Positions 52,678-61,555 of a stretch of DNA of 64,000 bases are shown piece by piece. The stretch is from Mesorhizobium loti. GTDB taxonomy: Bacteria > Pseudomonadota > Alphaproteobacteria > Rhizobiales > Rhizobiaceae. The first letter of the stretch is position 1. Each line of letters opens with the position of its first letter. The DNA lies in the NCBI RefSeq assembly GCF_003148495.1, contig NZ_QGGH01000004.1:248001-312000 (forward strand), read 5' to 3'. A program made the translations under genes and the position numbers. The notes under the pieces are model-generated. The model did no database searches. It had not been told where the DNA came from and saw only the letters and a list, made by a program, of their open reading frames with translations.

Positions 52678-52823
52678 GAAAACCTCCCGGACAAGACTGC
52701 CTGAAGCCCTAACGCACGGCAGGGTGCGTGTCTATCACACCAAAGTCCGGTTGCGACCGCACGCCCTCTTGCCTGCTTACGCGCGTTGCCATATCGATTT
52801 GTCTTACAAATACGGAGACCACG

Positions 52824-54629
52824 ATGGCAGGCGCCCCCACCACCAAGAAAAAATTTCGCTCGCAGGAGTGGTTCGACAATCCCGACAATCCGGGCATGAC
52901 GGCGCTCTATCTGGAGCGCTACCTGAATTACGGCCTGACGCGCGCTGAACTGATGTCCGGCAAGCCGCTGATCGGCATCGCCCAGACCGGCTCCGATCTT
53001 TCGCCGTGTAACCGTCACCATATCGAACTCGCCAAGCGCGTGCGCGAAGGCATCGTCTCGATGGGCGGCATTCCGTTCGAATTCCCCTGCCATCCGATCC
53101 AGGAGACCGGCAAGCGCCCGACCGCAGCACTCGACCGCAACCTTGCCTATCTCAGCCTGGTCGAGGTGCTCTACGGCTATCCGCTCGACGGCGTCGTGTT
53201 GACCATCGGTTGCGACAAGACCACGCCGGCGCTGCTGATGGCGGCGGCCACGGTCAACATCCCGGCCATCGCCCTGTCGGTCGGCCCGATGCTCAATGGC
53301 TGGCACAAGGGCAAGCGCACCGGCTCCGGCACCATCGTCTGGGAATCGCGCCAGCGGCTTTCGGCCGGCGAGATCGGCTACGACGAGTTCATGGACATCG
53401 TCGCGTCCTCGGCGCCGTCCACCGGCTATTGCAACACCATGGGCACCGCCACCACGATGAACTCGCTGGCCGAGGCGCTTGGCATGCAGTTGCCGGGCTC
53501 GGCCGCCATTCCCGCCCCCTACCGCGAGCGCGGCCAGATTTCCTATGAGACCGGAAAACGCATCGTCAAGATGGTGCATGAGGATCTGAAGCCGTCCGAT
53601 ATCATGACGAGAGAGGCTTTCGAGAACGCCATCGTCGTCAATTCGGCCATTGGCGGCTCGACCAACGCGCCTATCCATCTCAACGCCATCGCCCGACACC
53701 TTGGAGTCAAGCTCGACAATGACGACTGGCAGACGGTCGGCCTCAATGTGCCGCTGCTGGTCAATTTGCAGCCGACGGGCGAATACCTCGGCGAGGACTA
53801 CCATCATGCCGGCGGCGTGCCGGCGGTCATCGCCGAACTGATGAAGGGCGGGCTGTTGCCGCATCCCGGCGCACGCACCGTCAACGGCAAGTCGATCGGT
53901 GAGAATAGCGAGGGCGTCGCCAACGAAAACCCCGACGTCATCCGCTCTGTCGCCAAGCCGCTGAAGGCCAATGCAGGCTTCATCAACCTCAGGGGCAATC
54001 TGTTCGATTCGGCGATCATGAAGACCAGCGGCATATCGCCGGAATTCCGCGAACGCTATTTGTCCAATCCCAAGGATCCAGAGGCTTTCGAAGGCAACGC
54101 CATGGTTTTCGATGGGCCGGAGGATTACCACGCTCGCATCGACGACCCGGCGCAAGGCATCGACGAGCATACGATCCTGTTTATGCGCGGCGCTGGCCCG
54201 GTCGGCTATCCCGGCGGTGCCGAGGTCGTCAACATGCAGCCGCCGGCCTACCTCATCAAGAAAGGTATCCACGCGCTTGCCTGCATCGGTGACGGCCGCC
54301 AGTCGGGCACGTCGGGCTCGCCGTCGATCCTCAACGCCTCGCCGGAAGCCGCGATCGGCGGCGGACTGGCGCTGCTCAAGACGGGCGACCGCGTCCGCAT
54401 CGACCTGCGCAAGGGCACTGCCGATATCCTCGTCACCGACGACGAGATCACCCGGCGCCGCGCCGAACTGCAGAACAATGGCGGCTATCACTATCCCAAG
54501 CACCAGACGCCCTGGCAGGAGATCCAGCGCGGCATGGTCGCGCAGTTCTCAGAGGGAATGGTGCTGAAACCGGCGGTGAAATACCGGGATGTCGCGCACA
54601 CCAGCGGTGTCCCCAGGGACAATCACTGA
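52824..54629 (+). CDS. IlvD/Edd-family sugar-acid dehydratase
   Basis: Fe-S dehydratase of 601 residues, probably acting on a pentonate such as D-xylonate or L-arabinonate rather than in amino-acid synthesis. Cluster and Mg motifs are SDLSPCNRHH, TIGCDKTTPALLMAA and YCNTMGTATTMNSLAEALGM; the C-terminal DGRQSGTSGSPSILNASPEA replaces the IlvD form [20 protein letters not shown]. The opening RSQEWFDNPDNPGMTALYLERY is typical of the sugar-acid branch. The ATG at 52824 fits; the upstream frame crosses the promoter. A rho-independent terminator follows. Confidence 0.85.
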   Translation: MAGAPTTKKKFRSQEWFDNPDNPGMTALYLERYLNYGLTRAELMSGKPLIGIAQTGSDLSPCNRHHIELAKRVREGIVSMGGIPFEFPCHPIQETGKRPTAALDRNLAYLSLVEVLYGYPLDGVVLTIGCDKTTPALLMAAATVNIPAIALSVGPMLNGWHKGKRTGSGTIVWESRQRLSAGEIGYDEFMDIVASSAPSTGYCNTMGTATTMNSLAEALGMQLPGSAAIPAPYRERGQISYETGKRIVKMVHEDLKPSDIMTREAFENAIVVNSAIGGSTNAPIHLNAIARHLGVKLDNDDWQTVGLNVPLLVNLQPTGEYLGEDYHHAGGVPAVIAELMKGGLLPHPGARTVNGKSIGENSEGVANENPDVIRSVAKPLKANAGFINLRGNLFDSAIMKTSGISPEFRERYLSNPKDPEAFEGNAMVFDGPEDYHARIDDPAQGIDEHTILFMRGAGPVGYPGGAEVVNMQPPAYLIKKGIHALACIGDGRQSGTSGSPSILNASPEAAIGGGLALLKTGDRVRIDLRKGTADILVTDDEITRRRAELQNNGGYHYPKHQTPWQEIQRGMVAQFSEGMVLKPAVKYRDVAHTSGVPRDNH

Positions 54630-54663
54630 TTGCTCCGGGGACAACCACTGATTCTGGATCGAT

Positions 54664-54701
54664 GGCTGGCGGCTTGATCAATCAGGCCGCCAGCCGTTTT
54701 T
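54664..54701 (+). terminator. Rho-independent terminator after the sugar-acid dehydratase
   Basis: Perfect ten-base stem GGCTGGCGGC (54664-54673) and GCCGCCAGCC (54686-54695), loop of twelve bases, followed by G and five T residues. It lies 35 bases after the dehydratase stop codon. Confidence 0.85.
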
Positions 54702-54862
54702 CCGTTCAGCGCGGCGCGTCCGGTCGCAGGTCGAGAACGCTCGTCATCCTTGACAAGCGCGCCCAACAAATCCACGATCATGACAAGGGGTGCATCGCGA
54801 CGACCCCGTGAGGCGTCAGCCCAACGTTCGCGTCCAAGCTTCTCTTCCAGGAGGTGGACGCC

Positions 54863-55678
54863 ATGCCGTCAACAACTATCACTGTATCGCAACTGTCCCG
54901 GCTCATCGGTCTGCCGGGCGCGCCTGTCATTATCGATGTTCGCATCGATGACGATTTCGACGCCGACCCGCGCCTGTTGCCGGCCTCGTGCCGGCGCGAT
55001 TTCAAGACCGTTTCGACCTGGGCCGCCGCATTCGCCGGCAAGCCGGTGGCCGTCGTCTGCCAGAAGGGGCAAAAGCTCTCGCAAGGCGTCGTCGCATGGC
55101 TGCGCCATGAGGGGATATCAGCCGAATCCCTTGAAGGAGGGTTTGAGGCCTGGCGCGATGCCGGGGGCCTTTTGATCCGCACCGCCAAGGTGCCGCCACG
55201 CAATGACAAGGGCGCCACCGTCTGGGTGACGCGATCACGCCCAAAGGTCGACCGCATCGCTTGCCCATGGCTGATCCGGCGTTTCCTCGACCCCGACGCG
55301 GTGTTCCTGTTTGTCGAGCCCGCTGAAGTATTGGCTGTTGCCGACCGCTTTCAGGCCGTGCCGTTCGACATCGACAATGTGTTTTGGAGCCATCGCGCCG
55401 AACGCTGCACCTTCGACACGATGGTCGAGGAGTTCGGGCTGGAATCCGAGGCGCTCGATCGCCTTGCCGCAATCGTGCGCGCGGCCGACACCGCAAGCCT
55501 CGACCTCGTGCCCCAGGCGGCCGGCTTTCTGGCTGCCTCGCTTGGTCTGTCGCGTATGTTCCGTGACGATCTGGAACAACTGGAAGCAGGCATGCTGCTC
55601 TACGACGCGTTCTTCCGCTGGTGTCGCGACGCCACGGAAGAAACGCACAATTGGCCGGCAGCGGGTAAACCGACATGA
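54863..55678 (+). CDS. Rhodanese/ChrB-like chromate resistance protein
   Basis: A 271-residue fusion. The N-terminal ~100 residues are a rhodanese domain with active-site C66 in VVCQKGQKLSQG. The remainder is a ChrB C-terminal-type domain (TVWVTRSRPKVDRIACPWLIRRFLDPDAVFLFV). ChrB proteins sense or respond to chromate and sit with ChrA. AGGAGG eight bases upstream selects the ATG at 54863. It overlaps chrA by four bases, so the two are coupled. Confidence 0.85.
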   Translation: MPSTTITVSQLSRLIGLPGAPVIIDVRIDDDFDADPRLLPASCRRDFKTVSTWAAAFAGKPVAVVCQKGQKLSQGVVAWLRHEGISAESLEGGFEAWRDAGGLLIRTAKVPPRNDKGATVWVTRSRPKVDRIACPWLIRRFLDPDAVFLFVEPAEVLAVADRFQAVPFDIDNVFWSHRAERCTFDTMVEEFGLESEALDRLAAIVRAADTASLDLVPQAAGFLAASLGLSRMFRDDLEQLEAGMLLYDAFFRWCRDATEETHNWPAAGKPT

Positions 55679-57048
55679 GCGATAAGGTGACGAGCGTCGA
55701 GGTGCCGGCTGTACCGACCTTCACCGAAGCCATGAAGGTCTGGGCGAAGATCGGACTGCTCAGCTTCGGCGGGCCGGCCGGGCAGATCGCATTGATGCAC
55801 AAGGAACTGGTAGAGGAGCGGCGCTGGATCGGTGAGCAGCGTTTCCTGCATGCACTGAACTACTGCATGCTGCTGCCTGGCCCGGAAGCCCAGCAACTCG
55901 CCATCTACATCGGTTGGCTGTTGCACAGGACGATTGGCGGCCTTGTCGCCGGCATCCTGTTCGTCATACCGGGCGCGCTCGTCATGCTCGCCTTGAGCAG
56001 CTTCTACGTCCTCTATGGCGACATGCCCCTCGTCGCGGCGCTGTTTTTCGGGGTGAAGGCGGCGGTGCTTGCCATTGTCATCGAGGCGGTGATCCGGATC
56101 GGACGGCGCGCCCTCAAGAACCGGGTCATGGTGTCGATCGCGGTCGGAGCGTTCATCGCCATCTATGCGTTGAATGTGCCGTTCCCGCTCATCGTTCTGC
56201 TCGCCGGCCTGACCGGATGGCTGGGAGACCGCGTTGCTCCCGGCCTGTTTTCCGGCTCGGCACATGGCAAGGACGATGTTGCCGGTATCAAGGGAGCGGT
56301 CGACCTGATGTTCGAGCGCGGCGAGCTGGCCCATGTCAAACCGACGAAATGGCATGCACCGCGCACCGTCGCCATCTGGCTGCCGCTCTGGCTCGGGCCT
56401 GTGCTCGCGATCTGGTGGTTCACCGGTTCTGCAAGCGTCTGGACCGAGATAGGGCGGTTCTTCAGTCTCATGGCAGTCGTCACTTTCGGTGGCGCCTATG
56501 CGGTCCTCGCCTATGTCGCACAGGCGGCCGTCCAGTCCTTCGGCTGGCTGGCGCCTGGCGAAATGGTCGATGGTCTTGGGCTTGCCGAAACGACGCCAGG
56601 TCCGCTCATCCTGGTGCTGCAGTTCGTCGGCTTCATCGCCGCGTTCCGCCACGCCGGGTCGTTGGACCCGTTGCTTGCCGGATCGCTGGGGGCGTTGCTC
56701 ACTCTGTGGGTGACCTTCACGCCCTGCTTTTTCTGGATATTCCTCGGCGCGCCCTATATCGAGGCCCTGCGCGGCAACAAGGCATTGTCGGCCGCACTGG
56801 GCGCGATCACCGCCGCCGTTGTCGGCGTCATCATGAATCTCGCTTTGTGGTTCGCCTTGCATGTCATTTTCCACGAGGTCCGCAACCTAGGCCTCGGCAT
56901 GAACGTGCCGGTGTTTTCGTCGATCGACTGGCGCGCGGCGTTGCTTTCCGGCGCCGCCATGATCGCCATCCTGAAGCTGAAAATCGGCATGCTGCCGACG
57001 CTTGCCGCATCCGCCCTGGCCGGTGTCTTGCTGTTGGCGGTAAGTTAG
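55675..57048 (+). CDS. chrA: Chromate transporter ChrA
   Basis: Membrane exporter of 457 residues made of two homologous halves. Repeated signatures are LLSFGGPAGQIALMHKELV and PGPEAQQLAIYIG in the first half, TFGGAYAVLAYVAQ and TTPGPLILVLQFVGF in the second. The FGG and PGP motifs are those required for chromate transport in the long-chain CHR family. Translationally coupled to the ChrB-like gene. Confidence 0.92.
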   Translation: MSDKVTSVEVPAVPTFTEAMKVWAKIGLLSFGGPAGQIALMHKELVEERRWIGEQRFLHALNYCMLLPGPEAQQLAIYIGWLLHRTIGGLVAGILFVIPGALVMLALSSFYVLYGDMPLVAALFFGVKAAVLAIVIEAVIRIGRRALKNRVMVSIAVGAFIAIYALNVPFPLIVLLAGLTGWLGDRVAPGLFSGSAHGKDDVAGIKGAVDLMFERGELAHVKPTKWHAPRTVAIWLPLWLGPVLAIWWFTGSASVWTEIGRFFSLMAVVTFGGAYAVLAYVAQAAVQSFGWLAPGEMVDGLGLAETTPGPLILVLQFVGFIAAFRHAGSLDPLLAGSLGALLTLWVTFTPCFFWIFLGAPYIEALRGNKALSAALGAITAAVVGVIMNLALWFALHVIFHEVRNLGLGMNVPVFSSIDWRAALLSGAAMIAILKLKIGMLPTLAASALAGVLLLAVS

Positions 57049-57078
57049 TATTGGCGTGGGACAGTACGGGAGGAGACA

Positions 57079-57462
57079 ATGGAAACTGTAAGTGTCCGCT
57101 ACATCGTGAATGACGTCGACGAGGCCATAGCTTTCTACGGCGAACATCTCGGCTTTGCCGTCGCGCTGCATCCGGCGCCGTCCTTTGCCATGCTGGCGAA
57201 GGGCAATCTGCGGCTTTTGCTCAACGCGGCGGGGGGACCGGGCGGCGCATCGCAACCCATGCCCGATGGGAGCCTGCCTGAGCCCGGCGGCTGGAACCGC
57301 ATCCAGATCGAGGTCGAAGATCTGGAAGCTCTCGTTGCCGCCCTGAGGCATGCGGGTCAAAGTTTCAGGAACGATATCGTCAAGGGCATGGGCGGCAGCC
57401 AGATCCTGTTGCAGGATCCTTCCGGCAATCTGGTGGAGTTGTTCGAGCCGGCGCGCAGATAG
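57079..57462 (+). CDS. VOC (glyoxalase-fold) family protein
   Basis: A 127-residue VOC protein: VRYIVNDVDEAIAFYGEHLGFAV at the start, LEALVAALRHAG in the middle and DIVKGMGGSQILLQDPSGNLVELFEP at the end, whose glutamate is the usual metal ligand. It follows chrA by 30 bases on the same strand with a GGGAGGAGA ribosome site, so it may be co-transcribed with the chromate genes. Substrate unknown. Confidence 0.82.
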   Translation: METVSVRYIVNDVDEAIAFYGEHLGFAVALHPAPSFAMLAKGNLRLLLNAAGGPGGASQPMPDGSLPEPGGWNRIQIEVEDLEALVAALRHAGQSFRNDIVKGMGGSQILLQDPSGNLVELFEPARR

Positions 57463-57542
57463 GTCTTATTGCATGTCGTGGCCCCGAAACCGGTGCCGCT
57501 TTTGAGCGATATGCACCAATTGGGTCGAACGCAAGGAACATC

Positions 57543-57941
57543 ATGGCGGGACGGCGCTCTTCCCTCGGCTTCCTCGGAATGTTCGGCCGTTCGGGCGACT
57601 TGAGACAGCTTGATGCCGCATTGCGTGGCGCCGACCTTCATCCCGCCCTCGTGCCGGAGGGGGTAAAACTCACCATCGTCAATTTGATGAAGGATCACTG
57701 GCCCGACGAGCCGCCCAGCCAGGCCTATGCAGAAGTGGCGCGGCTGTTCAGCTATTGCGTTGCCGGGCCTGAAACCTTCGAAAGCTCACATGGCTTGCAG
57801 CAGCGGCAAGAGGTGGAACGTCGGGTCGAGGCCGCAGTGCAGGCCGGCGACAGCTTCGATGCGCAAATCGTGCTGATGGCGCTGCACGCCAAACTGATCA
57901 ATGCCGAGGTCGTGGAGCGCTACGGGCTGAGCGCCGACTAA
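57543..57941 (+). CDS. Small protein of unknown function
   Basis: A 132-residue, mainly helical protein I do not recognise. Sequence landmarks are a basic N-terminus (MAGRRSSLGFLGMFGRSG), then LVPEGVKLTIVNLMKDHWPDEPPSQAYAEVARLFSYCVAGPE, and an acidic-helical end. No signal peptide, membrane segment or known motif. It follows the VOC gene by 80 bases and converges on the MttB gene. The reading frame is supported by its codon use and length. Confidence 0.6.
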   Translation: MAGRRSSLGFLGMFGRSGDLRQLDAALRGADLHPALVPEGVKLTIVNLMKDHWPDEPPSQAYAEVARLFSYCVAGPETFESSHGLQQRQEVERRVEAAVQAGDSFDAQIVLMALHAKLINAEVVERYGLSAD

Positions 57942-57959
57942 CTGTTCCGGCGTGCGTTC

Positions 57960-59546
57960 TTACCCGCCCATGCTGCCGCGCGGCAGCTTGATCATCTCGC
58001 CAAAGCGGGCGCGCAGTTTGTCGTCGATCAGCTTCGGCACATGGCGCGGAAAGCGCTCGGCAAGCACGCGCTTCTTCTCGATGATCGCTCGCTGCAAGAT
58101 GTCTGGCCGACCCTTCTCGTTCCATTCCTTGGGCGAAAAGCGATCGCCGACAGCCGGATAGAAATACTCGGTCTGCATCAGCCGCAGCGTCTGTTCGTTA
58201 CCGAGATAGTGACCCGGACCTTTCAGGCAGACGTCGGCGATCGTGTCGATCGACAGCGCCTCGTCCGTCACCTCGATGCCGCGCACGCAGCGCAGGCAGT
58301 GGCCGATCATGTCATTGTCGATGATCAGGCTTTCCAGGCAGAAGCCAAGCAGCGAGGCGTGCATGCCGGCCGACTCATAGACCAGGTTGAGCCCGGCAAG
58401 GCCGGCCATCACATCGGTGATGCCCTTTTCATAGCCGGACTGGATGTCGGGCAGTTTCGAATCCGTCATGCCCGCGGCCGAGCCGCCCGGCAGGTCGTAG
58501 AATTGCGCCATCTGCGCGCAGGCTGCTGTCAGCACCGCCTGCTCGGCCGAACCGCCGGACATGGCGCCGGTGCGCAGATCCGAAACGAAAGGCCAGGTGC
58601 CGAAGATCGCCGGATGCCCCGGCTTGATGGCGTTGACGTAGACGAGACCGGCCAGCACTTCGGCCACCGCTTGAACCACGGCACCGGCAATCGCCGCCGG
58701 CGCCGTGGCGCCTGCCTGACCAGCCGAGAGCAGGAGGATCGGAATACCGCCCTCGACACAGGCCTCGAGCACGCCGCAGGCGTCCTCGGCGAACTTCATC
58801 GGCGGCACGACGAAGCAGTTGGAATTCGACACGAACGGCCGGGCGCGGAAATTCTCCTCGCCGCCGGCAATGGCATAGAGCATTTCGAGGGCCGGCTGCA
58901 CGTTCTCGCGTACCGTAAACGAGGTGCCGACATGCTTGGACGTGCCCATCACGCAGGCATAGAGCGTGTTGAAGTCCATTTCGAGCGGATCGGGAATGTC
59001 GCGCGGCACCATCGGCCGCTGGAAGAAATGGATGTTGTCGAGCCCTTCGACGAGGCGGGCGGCGTCATAGATGTCCTGCAGCAGCGATTCGCGGTATTCG
59101 CGCTTCTCGACATCGACCAGATGCACGGCGGCGCCCGCCGTGCCGTAATGCACGCGCTTGCCCTTGATCAGCATGTCGTGCTTGGGGTCCTGGCCATGCA
59201 GGGTGAAATGCCGTGCCGCTTTCTTGATCGTGTCGAGCACGAGCGCGCGGGGGAAACGGATGCGGCCATCGTCGCCATAGCTGGCACCGGCCTCGGTCAA
59301 GGCTTCGATGCAGGAGGGAATGGCATTGGCGAAACCAACCGTTTCCAAGAGCGTCAGCACCGCTTCGTGGATGCGTTCCTGGTCGTTCCGGGTCAGCGGT
59401 CCATAGCTGCCGCCTTCGAGGCCGGCGCGCACCGGCTTGATGTCGTCGGCCAACGGAGCTGCCCGCATAGCGCGACGCGCTTCGCGCCCGCCGGAGCGGC
59501 GCGAACGTTGATCCGCCGCCGCTTCCTGCTTTTCAAGAACTGACAT
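57960..59546 (-). CDS. Non-pyrrolysine MttB-family corrinoid methyltransferase
   Basis: A 528-residue MttB superfamily TIM-barrel protein. True trimethylamine methyltransferases contain pyrrolysine at an in-frame TAG; this gene reads through without one, so it belongs with the MtgB/MtpB-like group that demethylates glycine betaine, proline betaine or similar quaternary amines onto a corrinoid protein. Recognisable stretches are KHVGTSFTVRENVQPALEML, FGTWPFVSDLRTGAMSGG and SAGMHASLLGFCLESLI. No corrinoid protein gene is adjacent. A MocR-type regulator lies upstream in the same direction and may control it. Confidence 0.83.
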   Translation of the reverse strand: MSVLEKQEAAADQRSRRSGGREARRAMRAAPLADDIKPVRAGLEGGSYGPLTRNDQERIHEAVLTLLETVGFANAIPSCIEALTEAGASYGDDGRIRFPRALVLDTIKKAARHFTLHGQDPKHDMLIKGKRVHYGTAGAAVHLVDVEKREYRESLLQDIYDAARLVEGLDNIHFFQRPMVPRDIPDPLEMDFNTLYACVMGTSKHVGTSFTVRENVQPALEMLYAIAGGEENFRARPFVSNSNCFVVPPMKFAEDACGVLEACVEGGIPILLLSAGQAGATAPAAIAGAVVQAVAEVLAGLVYVNAIKPGHPAIFGTWPFVSDLRTGAMSGGSAEQAVLTAACAQMAQFYDLPGGSAAGMTDSKLPDIQSGYEKGITDVMAGLAGLNLVYESAGMHASLLGFCLESLIIDNDMIGHCLRCVRGIEVTDEALSIDTIADVCLKGPGHYLGNEQTLRLMQTEYFYPAVGDRFSPKEWNEKGRPDILQRAIIEKKRVLAERFPRHVPKLIDDKLRARFGEMIKLPRGSMGG

Positions 59547-59686
59547 GGAGACACTCCACCTTTCTGAGAAGCAGGGCGCGGCGGTTGGTCCACCATCGGC
59601 TGCTTCTTCCCCTTATGCTCCCGACTATGCCGCCGGCATTGGCACAGCCTATGGGCCAGCCGGTCCGGTTACATATGCCAGAGGGC

Positions 59687-59720
59687 TAAAGGACGGAGCC
59701 ACGCTTGCGCGGCTCCGTCC
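59687..59720 (-). terminator. Terminator-like hairpin after the MocR gene
   Basis: Stem GGACGGAGCC (59691-59700) and GGCTCCGTCC (59711-59720), perfect over ten bases with a ten-base loop; on the minus strand TTTAG follows. It lies 17 bases after the MocR stop and suggests that the MttB gene has its own promoter. Confidence 0.6.
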
Positions 59721-59737
59721 AAGGGTCAGGTGATGGA

Positions 59738-61231
59738 TCAGGCGGCCGCGGGCCTGCGTCCGGCGGCGGTGGCCAGTTCGCGGATGCCTGGCTCGATGTG
59801 CTGCAGCGCGATCGACGAGATGCCCAGCCGCATGAAACGCGAAGGTTTTTCAGTGCGATCGAAGAAACGGTCACCCGGTTCGATGATGACGCTGCGCGAG
59901 GCTGCTGCCTCGGCCAACCCGCGCGCATCGGTGCCGCGCGGTCCCTCGAGCCACAGCGATGTGCCGCCGGCCGAATCGGTCGAACGCCACTCCGGCAGAA
60001 AGGCGGAAATCGCATGGACCAGCCGCTTGCGCCGCTCGTCGAAGGCCGACGACAGCCGCCGCACCAGTGCCTCGTGATGGCCAAGCGACAGGAACAGCGC
60101 GACGGCGCGCTGGTTGTTGGCCGGCGGATGACGCAGCATGAAGCGGCGCAGTGCCCTGAGTTCGGAGATCAGGCCAGCCGAAGCGACGATATAGCCGAGC
60201 CGCAGGCCGGGAGCCAGCGTCTTCGACATCGAGCCGACATAGACGACGCGGCCGGAACGATCGAGGCTCTTCAACGCCTGCTGCGGTGCTTCGTCGAGAA
60301 GCTGGCTGTCATAGCCGTCCTCGATGATGATCTGGTTGTAGCGGTTGGCTCGCGCCAGAAGATCCTGCCGCCGTTCCGCCGACAGTGGCACCATGGTTGG
60401 GCAATGGTGGCTGGGCGTGACGAAGACGAAACCGGAATCATTGGCAATAGAAGCGGTTACGATGCCGGACTGGTCGACCGGCACCGGCTGTATCTCGGCC
60501 CCCGCAAGGCGGAAGATCGAACGGGCGTCGGGGTAGCCGGGGTCCTCCATCGCCACCTTCGAGCCCTTGGCCATCAGCAGCGTCGCCAGCATATAGAGCG
60601 CGTTCTGGGCGCCCAGCGTGACGATGATCTCGTCGGGATTGGCGAAGATGCCGCGCCGCGGCAGGAGCCGCGCCTGGATCTGCTCGATCAGCAGCGGATC
60701 GTCGCGGTCGACCATGTCGGACGCCCAGTTGCGGATCTCGAGCACGGCAAGCGCCATGCGGTTGCACTCGCGCCACTCGGCAGTCGGGAACAGCGCCGGA
60801 TCGAACTGGCCGTAGACGAAGGGGTAGGACGACTTGATCCAGTTCTCATGCTTTGCCGGCGGCGGCATGTCGCTGGCGGCGATTTTGCGGCGTGCCTTCC
60901 AGTCGATCTCATTGGCCTGGTCGGGTGCCTTCTGGTGCGGCTTGGCCGGCGTCGCCAGCACATCGGGATTGACGAAATGGCCACGCCGCTCGCGTGCCAC
61001 CAGGAAGCCCTGGTCGACGAGCTGCTGGAAGGCCAGCACGACGGTTCCGCGCGCAACGCCGAGTTTTTCGGCCAGGATCCGGCAGGAAGGAAGCGGCATC
61101 GAAGCGGCGATCTGGCGGTCGAGAATGGCGGCCACGATGGCTTGGCGGATTTGCGCCTGCAGGGTCTGGCCGGATTCAGCCGAAATCCGGAACAGGCCGG
61201 ACCATATCGCCGTATCGTTTCGCTGTGGCAT
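59738..61231 (-). CDS. MocR/PdxR-type GntR regulator with aminotransferase domain
   Basis: A 497-residue regulator: an N-terminal GntR winged helix (LPSCRILAEKLGVARGTVVLAFQQLVDQGFL), a linker, and a fold-type I aminotransferase domain with PLP lysine in VYVGSMSKTLAPGLRLGY and EDPGYPDARSIF. Such regulators bind PLP or its adduct with an amine. The start at 61231 removes a 41-residue unrelated extension. Upstream of the MttB gene in the same direction, suggesting control of quaternary-amine use; targets are inferred. Confidence 0.87.
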   Translation of the reverse strand: MPQRNDTAIWSGLFRISAESGQTLQAQIRQAIVAAILDRQIAASMPLPSCRILAEKLGVARGTVVLAFQQLVDQGFLVARERRGHFVNPDVLATPAKPHQKAPDQANEIDWKARRKIAASDMPPPAKHENWIKSSYPFVYGQFDPALFPTAEWRECNRMALAVLEIRNWASDMVDRDDPLLIEQIQARLLPRRGIFANPDEIIVTLGAQNALYMLATLLMAKGSKVAMEDPGYPDARSIFRLAGAEIQPVPVDQSGIVTASIANDSGFVFVTPSHHCPTMVPLSAERRQDLLARANRYNQIIIEDGYDSQLLDEAPQQALKSLDRSGRVVYVGSMSKTLAPGLRLGYIVASAGLISELRALRRFMLRHPPANNQRAVALFLSLGHHEALVRRLSSAFDERRKRLVHAISAFLPEWRSTDSAGGTSLWLEGPRGTDARGLAEAAASRSVIIEPGDRFFDRTEKPSRFMRLGISSIALQHIEPGIRELATAAGRRPAAA

Positions 61232-61555
61232 GGAAGATGTTCCTCGATGGCCAGCCTTTTTTGCTTGGCTGGACCAGCCGAACGTAACCGTGGCACAAGG
61301 GGTTGCGCCAATCAATTTTTCTGATCGTTGGGATTTATGCCAGTGATCCTTCACGCCATTTTGATGCTGCGCTGCGGCATGCCAGGGTGACGCGGCGCGT
61401 CATCCCGGCGATGACTCCGTGCGTCATCGCTGCGTGACGTCTGCGTCATCGCTGCGCATTGAAACGAGTGGAATTCGGCTCAATAGATTGTCGCGACGAC
61501 ACGCGCCGGAAACATCCGGTTCGTAATGATGGCTCTTAGGTTTCGGAGTTTGGCA
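61232..61555. promoter_or_regulatory. Divergent promoter region with TGACGC/GCGTCA site array
   Basis: A 324-base gap between the MocR gene and pgi. Around 61388-61456 there is a cluster of TGACG/GCGTCA half-sites: a perfect inverted pair at 61388-61402 and a 15-base direct repeat TGCGTCATCGCTGCG at 61420-61434 and 61442-61456. No ORF is convincing. The array could bind the MocR protein or another dimeric regulator. Confidence 0.5.

Noticed and set aside
57960..59546. Possible pyrrolysine-containing trimethylamine methyltransferase
   Set aside because: The frame is uninterrupted for 528 residues and no TAG is read through, so the pyrrolysine type is excluded.
61397..61456. Possible CRISPR-like or tandem-repeat array upstream of pgi
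   Set aside because: Repeats are only 15 bases, two or three copies, with 7-base spacers; no cas genes. It fits a regulatory site array better.
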